A stretch of DNA of 10,305 nt, from positions 1-10,305 of the forward strand of contig CAYRJD010000072.1 of assembly GCA_964424585.1 (NCBI GenBank), given 5' to 3'. This DNA is from CAYRJD01 sp964424585 (GTDB taxonomy: Bacteria > Actinomycetota > Acidimicrobiia > Acidimicrobiales > Poriferisodalaceae). The notes under the pieces were generated by a model. The model did not search any database and had not been told where the DNA came from. It was given only the letters and a program-made list of their open reading frames with translations. The position numbers and the translations under genes are program-made. Shown here piece by piece: positions 6,425-10,305 of the stretch (position 1 is its first letter; every line of letters starts with the position of its first letter).

Positions 6425-8569
6425 ATGATCGAGCCGAGGCCAGTTACCAGATTGCTGGTCGCCAATCGTGGCGAGATAGCTCGCCGCATCTTCCGCACCG
6501 CGCGCGCAATGGGTTGTTTGACGGTCGCTGTCTACGCCGATGACGACACGCACGCGCCTTTCGTCACCGAAGCCGACCTCGCCGTGCCGCTCGACGGCGC
6601 CAGCCCCGCGCAGACCTACTTGAACGTCGACGCGCTGCTCGCCGCGGCGGCCGTGACCGGCGCCGACGCGGTGCACCCGGGCTACGGCTTTCTCTCAGAA
6701 AACGCGGCCTTCGCGCGAGCCGTCATCGACGCCGGGCTCGCGTGGGTCGGGCCGCCGCCCGCCGCTATCGCCGCGATGGGCGACAAGCTGGCGGCCAAAG
6801 ACATGATGCGAGCCGCAGGCGTGCCGACGCTCGCGTCGGTGGAGGTGAGCGACGGCGCCGCACCCAGCGAAGCCGCGCTGGCCGACGCGGCGCTCAGCTA
6901 CCCGCTGCTAGTGAAGGCGGCGGCCGGCGGAGGAGGCAGAGGCATGCGGGTGGTGGAACGCCACGACGACCTCGCCGACGCGATCGCCGCCGCTCGCCGT
7001 GAAGCCGCCGGCGCGTTCGGCGACGACACCGTGTTCGTCGAGCGCTACCTCGCCGCGTCGCGCCACGTCGAAGTGCAGGTGTTGGGCGACCTGAGCGGCA
7101 ACCTCGTCCACTGCTTTGAGCGTGAGTGCTCGATTCAGCGACGACACCAGAAGGTCATCGAGGAAGCGCCGTCGCCCGCAGTCACACCAGCGCTGCGCCA
7201 GCGCATCACCGATGCGGCGCTGACGGCGGTGCGCCAGCTCGACTACTGCTCGGCGGGAACGGTCGAGTTTTTGGTGGCCGGCGAAGGCGACGGTGCCGAG
7301 TTTTTCTTCCTCGAAATCAACACGCGGCTACAAGTCGAGCACCCCGTCACCGAAGCGGTCACCGGCTTGGACTTGGTGCGCGAGCAGCTGCGCATCGCTG
7401 CCGGCGAGCCGCTCGGATACAGCCAAGGCGACCTGACGCTCAACGGCTGGGCCATCGAAGCTCGGCTGTATGCCGAAGACCCGGCGACGGGCTTTCTGCC
7501 GACCGACGGCACGCTCGACGTTTGGGCGCCGGCGGGTGCGGCGCGCTGGGACTCCGGCGTCGAGCGGCACAGCACCGTGTCGGTGGCGTTCGACCCGATG
7601 CTGGCGAAGGTCATCACGCACGCCCCGACCCGAGGCGAAGCCGCCGCCGCGCTGGCGCACGAGCTAGAGCGCAGTCGCATCGGCGGGGTGACGACCAATC
7701 GAGACTTTCTCGTCGCGGCGCTGCGGCACGCCGAGTTCATCGACGGCAACACCACCGCCGACTTCATCGAGCGCACTGGCGTTGCGGCGGCGACGTCTGC
7801 AGATGGCGGCTTCGTGGCGGCGGCTGCTGCTGCAGTCGCGATGGTTTCGGCCGCTCGCAATCGCGACTGCGCGACGACGCTCGCGTTTGTGCCGTCGGGC
7901 TATCGCAACAGCGTGATGCCGCCCGAGGTGCTGCCGCTCACCCTCGTGTCAAGCCACGGGCCAAGCGGCGGGTCGGGCGACGGGCCGAGCGGCAGGCCGG
8001 GCGAACACGCTGGCGGCGCGACCAACGCTGCTGGAGGTGACGTGACCGTCAGCTACCGGCGACAGCGCGACGGCACGTGGGAGGTCGCCGTCGGCGAGCG
8101 GTCGTGGACGACGAGGTTGCTGCGCTGCGACCTCACCTACCCAGCCGAGCACCGGCCACTAGCCGGCGCGCCGTCAACTCGCCCCGGGCCGCCCGGCGTC
8201 GACGCACGCCTCGAGGTCGCCGTCGACGACGTGCGAGGCACCTGGCAAATCTCCGCCACCGGCGACCGGTGGTATGCGTTAGGGCCCGCTGGCGGCAGCG
8301 CGACGTTCGCCCAGCGCAGCCGCTTTCCCGCGCCTGACGCAAGCGTCGTCGAAGGCGGACTAGCCGCGCCGATGCCCGGCAAGGTGCTGACGGTCGCTGC
8401 GAGCGAAGGCAGCCAAGTCACCCGAGGCGCAGTGCTGGTCGTGATGGAAGCGATGAAGATGGAGCACCAAATTGTCGCTCCCTCCGACGGCTCGGTCGCC
8501 GAAGTGCGAGTGACCGAAGGCGACCAAGTCGCCTCCGGCGAAGTGCTAGTCGTGCTAACTGCGAGTTAG
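6425..8569 (+). CDS. Acyl-CoA carboxylase alpha subunit (biotin carboxylase plus biotin carrier)
   Basis: A 714-residue protein that carboxylates its own biotin using ATP and bicarbonate and passes it to the beta subunit. The biotin carboxylase region starts with RLLVANRGEIARRI (9-22) and HPGYGFLSEN (84-93). The ATP-grasp part has the glycine-rich loop KAAAGGGGRGMRV (164-176), ERECSIQRRHQKVIEEAPS (232-250) and EINTRLQVEHPVTE (297-310); GWAIEARLYAEDP (341-353) begins the C-terminal subdomain. A low-complexity Gly/Ser/Pro linker spans about 509-538. The C-terminal biotinyl domain carries EAMKMEH, with the biotin-accepting lysine at residue 678 (8456-8458). The start is ATG with only a weak purine stretch upstream; spacing to the beta gene indicates co-transcription. 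Its stop codon lies inside the 20-bp repeat that borders the downstream cassette. No terminator hairpin with a T-tract follows. Confidence 0.94.
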   Translation: MIEPRPVTRLLVANRGEIARRIFRTARAMGCLTVAVYADDDTHAPFVTEADLAVPLDGASPAQTYLNVDALLAAAAVTGADAVHPGYGFLSENAAFARAVIDAGLAWVGPPPAAIAAMGDKLAAKDMMRAAGVPTLASVEVSDGAAPSEAALADAALSYPLLVKAAAGGGGRGMRVVERHDDLADAIAAARREAAGAFGDDTVFVERYLAASRHVEVQVLGDLSGNLVHCFERECSIQRRHQKVIEEAPSPAVTPALRQRITDAALTAVRQLDYCSAGTVEFLVAGEGDGAEFFFLEINTRLQVEHPVTEAVTGLDLVREQLRIAAGEPLGYSQGDLTLNGWAIEARLYAEDPATGFLPTDGTLDVWAPAGAARWDSGVERHSTVSVAFDPMLAKVITHAPTRGEAAAALAHELERSRIGGVTTNRDFLVAALRHAEFIDGNTTADFIERTGVAAATSADGGFVAAAAAAVAMVSAARNRDCATTLAFVPSGYRNSVMPPEVLPLTLVSSHGPSGGSGDGPSGRPGEHAGGATNAAGGDVTVSYRRQRDGTWEVAVGERSWTTRLLRCDLTYPAEHRPLAGAPSTRPGPPGVDARLEVAVDDVRGTWQISATGDRWYALGPAGGSATFAQRSRFPAPDASVVEGGLAAPMPGKVLTVAASEGSQVTRGAVLVVMEAMKMEHQIVAPSDGSVAEVRVTEGDQVASGEVLVVLTAS

Positions 8570-8574
8570 CCAGA
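8555..8574. repeat. Left 20-bp direct repeat bounding the two-gene cassette
   Basis: CTAACTGCGAGTTAGCCAGA overlaps the last five codons and stop (TAG 8567-8569) of the carboxylase alpha gene. It matches the copy at 9680-9699 at 19 of 20 positions. CTAACT-GCG-AGTTAG within it is a perfect 6-bp inverted repeat with a 3-bp centre. This could be a recombination core or a duplicated target site. Confidence 0.75.
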
Positions 8575-8584
8575 TTGCCGCAGG

Positions 8585-9196
8585 CTAGGTGCCGACGGCA
8601 GGTTCGCGCGAGAACAGGATCGAGATCTTTTCTCCCAAGCGTAGGCGTCCTGGCTCGTCGAGACGTCCGCGACGGCACAGCCGGAGCTCTGAGTCAGGTC
8701 CGTGAAACGATGTGATGCGCGTCAGGTCTGCCATCCAAAACACGTTCGTTGGCAATAGCTGTAGCCCAGGCGGGTTAGGCCCAACAAGGAACTTTCGTGC
8801 ATTGTAATTCTTCAGCGTTCCATTTTGGAATTCGGGTGCCTTGTGACGCAACGTCTCGAACGCTGCTTCCGCTCGCTCTGGTCGAACCGCGTACGGAACG
8901 ATCGGCGCTAACGAAACGACGTGCGATTCGTCAACTTGGTTTTCGTTGGTGCAGTCGTGTGAAACCACAATGGCACACACCTGACGTACTCGCACCGTCA
9001 TGAAGTGCTGCTGTGGGTCGTTTCTGGAGCCCTCGCCTTTCTTGGGCACGGCAACCTGAAATGACGAAATTGGCAGCTGAAGGTCGGGAAACGCAACGTG
9101 AGAGTTGGCGCGTAAGTCTAGCCAATCACCTTGCATAAGGGTGTCATCAGTTGGAACGTCTTCCGCCCATCGGGCGACGTCCGTAGCACTTGACAC
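8585..9196 (-). CDS. Hypothetical protein, second gene of the cassette
   Basis: A 203-residue protein that I cannot assign. Visible features are MQGDWLDL (21-28), a central hydrophobic strand ending in a conserved-looking VVSHDCTN (77-84), then HVVSLAPIVPYAV and, towards the end, FWMADLTRI. QGD near the N-terminus and a strand ending in an SxxC-like turn remind me of small uncharacterised proteins with a QGDI...SQxCD pattern, but that is an impression only. There is no signal peptide or membrane segment. The GTG start overlaps the TAG stop of the preceding gene by one base (TAGTG), so the two are translationally coupled and probably function together. The stop lies 11 bp inside the left direct repeat. 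Codon use is less GC-biased than in the carboxylase genes. Confidence 0.7.
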   Translation of the reverse strand: MSSATDVARWAEDVPTDDTLMQGDWLDLRANSHVAFPDLQLPISSFQVAVPKKGEGSRNDPQQHFMTVRVRQVCAIVVSHDCTNENQVDESHVVSLAPIVPYAVRPERAEAAFETLRHKAPEFQNGTLKNYNARKFLVGPNPPGLQLLPTNVFWMADLTRITSFHGPDSELRLCRRGRLDEPGRLRLGEKISILFSREPAVGT

Positions 9197-9579
9197 TATC
9201 CTGGAACTTCGTACGTTGGATCAGCAGGAACCTCGCAGTCTATGTAGGTCACTTTTGATAGCTGCTTAACCATAGTCCATGCCTCCCTAGAAATTCGCGT
9301 GTCTTCCTCATCCTCTGTGTCATCGAACTCAACAATTTCTGAGAGATCAACTTCCGCCAGACGTCGACGAAATTCAGATCGGATCGCGCTGCGAACTCCC
9401 TCCGAGTTGAGCACGGCCGAGATCATGGCCTGGAGGAACTGCTCGCCCGACGTGGTGGAGGTGTCCTGGTCGTCGAACACGCCCGATGACGGCGGTGGTG
9501 AGTCGGGTGCGCCGGTGTGGGCAGCGTCGTCTAGCGTCGCGACGGCAGGCTGCTGCGTCGTGGTCGGCGATGGTGACAT
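9196..9579 (-). CDS. Hypothetical small acidic protein, first gene of the cassette
   Basis: A 127-residue protein of unknown function. The first 45 residues or so are rich in Ser, Thr, Pro, Asp and Ala and look disordered. A helical stretch follows (EQFLQAMISAVLNSEG then RSAIRSEFRRRLAEVDL), then a very acidic segment (VEFDDTEDEEDTR) and a short C-terminal part with KVTYIDCEVPADP. No DNA-binding motif, signal peptide or membrane helix is obvious. The ATG start is supported by AGAGGA (9587-9592, minus strand) 7 nt upstream, the best ribosome-binding site in the window. It is the leader gene of a two-gene operon. The acidic, partly disordered build would suit a partner or inhibitor of the larger protein, such as an antitoxin, but nothing in the sequence proves this. 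Confidence 0.7.
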   Translation of the reverse strand: MSPSPTTTQQPAVATLDDAAHTGAPDSPPPSSGVFDDQDTSTTSGEQFLQAMISAVLNSEGVRSAIRSEFRRRLAEVDLSEIVEFDDTEDEEDTRISREAWTMVKQLSKVTYIDCEVPADPTYEVPG

Positions 9580-9611
9580 GTCAAGTTCCTCTGCGGTAGC
9601 CGGTCGAGCGC

Positions 9612-9638
9612 ATTGTATCCGGGAGAGCCCCGCTCTCC
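9612..9638 (-). promoter_or_regulatory. Promoter with embedded perfect dyad for the two-gene cassette
   Basis: On the minus strand TACAAT (9612-9617), a five-of-six -10 box, lies 32 nt upstream of the 127-residue gene's ATG. Just upstream of it, where a promoter spacer would be, is GGAGAGC-GGG-GCTCTCC (9622-9638), a perfect 7-bp inverted repeat with a 3-bp centre. The best -35 candidate, TTGCGT, would need a 21-bp spacer and is weak. The hairpin lacks a T-tract on either strand, so an operator is more likely than a terminator. Confidence 0.45.
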
Positions 9639-9679
9639 ACGCAAGTGACTTGGTCGCGCCGTCCGCACGACGTGACGGC

Positions 9680-9699
9680 CTAGCTGCGAGTTAGCCAGA
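9680..9699. repeat. Right 20-bp direct repeat bounding the two-gene cassette
   Basis: CTAGCTGCGAGTTAGCCAGA differs from the left copy only at position 4 (G for A), which spoils one pair of the inverted repeat. The minus-strand TAA stop of the rightmost gene lies within it (9691-9693). Confidence 0.75.
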
Positions 9700-10305
9700 G
9701 CGCACGATTGTCACGGGTTCGTGTCCGAGGCGGCGCAGCTCGCCCATCAAGCTCTCGAGGTGGTGCTCGAAGGGCACCAGCACCACGTCGCCGGGTGCGG
9801 ACACGCTCTCGACGATCTGTTTGAGCATCGTGATGATGCCGCCCTCGATGAGGCCTTCGGTCTCGCCGTCGGCGCCGAACATTCCCTCCTCGTAGCGGGT
9901 CTTGCCCTCGCGCAGCCCGAGCACCCTGCACCCGACCTCCGCGTTTATCGGCTCGCCGTCGCGACCCCGCATCTCCATCTCGCAACCCAACTCATCGGCG
10001 TGCCACCACGTGCCGGTGAGCAGGGGCACAGGCTCGGTCAACTCGGCGCGGGTCTTGCCCGCATACTTCTTCGCATACTTGGTGGCGTACTGGTGCATGT
10101 CGTGGTCAGACGCCACCATGCGGAGCGTCATCATCGGCGACAAGCCCGGGTGCACCAGCGGCGCGACGACGCCGACCACCACCAGCGTGCCGTTTAGCTT
10201 TAGCACGCGCGCCATCTCATCGGTGCGCGTCGCAAACCACTCGACGTAGTCGTATGCCGCCTCGGGCTCGCCAGCCTCCGCCAGCTCGTGCGGCGCCGGC
10301 GGGAT
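9691..10305 (-). CDS. DNA-methyltransferase-like protein with degenerate motifs, cut by right edge
   Basis: The minus-strand frame is open from the right edge to TAA at 9691-9693, giving 204 visible residues; the true start lies outside the window. An internal ATG at 10213-10215 would cut into the fold, so it is probably not the start. The segment YDYVEWFATRTDEMARVLKL then NGTLVVVGV resembles the DNA methyltransferase stretch Y..W.....E..RVLK..G.L.V that follows catalytic motif IV. Near the C-terminus MLKQIVESVSAPGDVVLVPF resembles the approach to SAM motif I (..GDVVLDPFxGSGTT), but here PF is followed by EHHLESLMGEL, with no GxG. At the very edge IPPAP sits where DPPY/F would be expected. 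If correct, this is a catalytically dead or strongly diverged methyltransferase fold. A generic class I methyltransferase or an unrelated protein remains possible. It converges on the carboxylase operon, separated now by the cassette. Confidence 0.5.
   Translation of the reverse strand: MPPAPHELAEAGEPEAAYDYVEWFATRTDEMARVLKLNGTLVVVGVVAPLVHPGLSPMMTLRMVASDHDMHQYATKYAKKYAGKTRAELTEPVPLLTGTWWHADELGCEMEMRGRDGEPINAEVGCRVLGLREGKTRYEEGMFGADGETEGLIEGGIITMLKQIVESVSAPGDVVLVPFEHHLESLMGELRRLGHEPVTIVRSG

Larger units (their letters stand above)
8555..9699. mobile_element. Candidate inserted cassette of two unknown genes between 20-bp repeats
   Basis: The segment between the direct repeats holds exactly two coupled minus-strand genes plus their promoter, and nothing else. 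It is visibly less GC-rich than the carboxylase genes. Taking one repeat away with the cassette would restore an uninterrupted convergent junction, in which TTAG serves as TAG stop for the carboxylase alpha gene and, on the other strand, as TAA stop for the gene starting at the right edge. No integrase or transposase is encoded, so any mobilisation would be in trans or by homologous recombination. This interpretation is inference from the repeats and layout. Confidence 0.5.

Noticed and set aside
7126..8040. Plus-strand open frame of 304 codons inside the carboxylase alpha gene
   Set aside because: Arg/Ala/Gly-rich shadow in another frame of a clearly conserved biotin carboxylase.
9622..9638. 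Intrinsic terminator
   Set aside because: The perfect stem has no T-tract on either strand and sits beside a -10 box, so an operator reading is preferred.
1..10305. tRNA or rRNA genes
   Set aside because: No cloverleaf-like or rRNA-like sequence was recognised on either strand.

Overview
The window comes from a high-GC, probably actinobacterial chromosome. GC-rich codon use, GTG starts, a near-leaderless promoter and adjacent acyl-CoA carboxylase genes all fit this. An Acidimicrobiia-like (Ilumatobacter-type) origin is my best guess, but it is an impression and not a proven assignment. Two ordinary metabolic blocks, an esterase and a biotin-dependent carboxylase, are interleaved with accessory DNA that has visibly lower GC.

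Left part (1-2238, minus strand). A beta-class DNA methyltransferase fused to a C-terminal HNH nuclease domain is split by a +1 frameshift in a six-A run (789-794) and runs off the left edge. Upstream of it, also on the minus strand, is a complete serine esterase of the esterase-D / IroE-like alpha/beta-hydrolase group (1318-2238).

Middle (2239-4676, plus strand). Eight exact-period 23-bp degenerate tandem repeats (2253-2436) lead into a consensus TATAAT box only 8 bp before the start codon of an AAA-type ATPase with a DUF4143-like C-terminal domain (2458-3789). Immediately after its stop codon is a second array with the same 23-bp period but a different consensus (3792-3883). It is followed by a decayed paralogue of the same ATPase (3911-4676) that has lost its P-loop half and an internal segment. 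Array plus ATPase therefore looks like a duplicated unit. The two copies carry different defects in the PD-(D/E)XK-like motif of the C-terminal domain.

Right-centre (4762-8569, plus strand). An intact two-gene operon encodes the carboxyltransferase (beta) and the biotin carboxylase/biotin carrier (alpha) subunits of an acyl-CoA carboxylase of the methylcrotonyl/geranyl-CoA carboxylase type. Together they would carboxylate an acyl-CoA using bicarbonate, ATP and protein-bound biotin.

Right end (8555-10305). A compact cassette of about 1.1 kb holds two translationally coupled minus-strand genes of unknown function with their own promoter and a perfect dyad. It is bracketed by 20-bp direct repeats that differ at one base. 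Each repeat copy carries the stop codon of the flanking gene, and the core is an inverted repeat. This looks like an insertion at the junction of two convergent genes. The gene beyond it (9691 to the right edge) resembles a beta-class DNA methyltransferase whose catalytic motifs appear degenerate.

The most noteworthy items are the 23-bp array/ATPase pairs and the repeat-bounded two-gene cassette.
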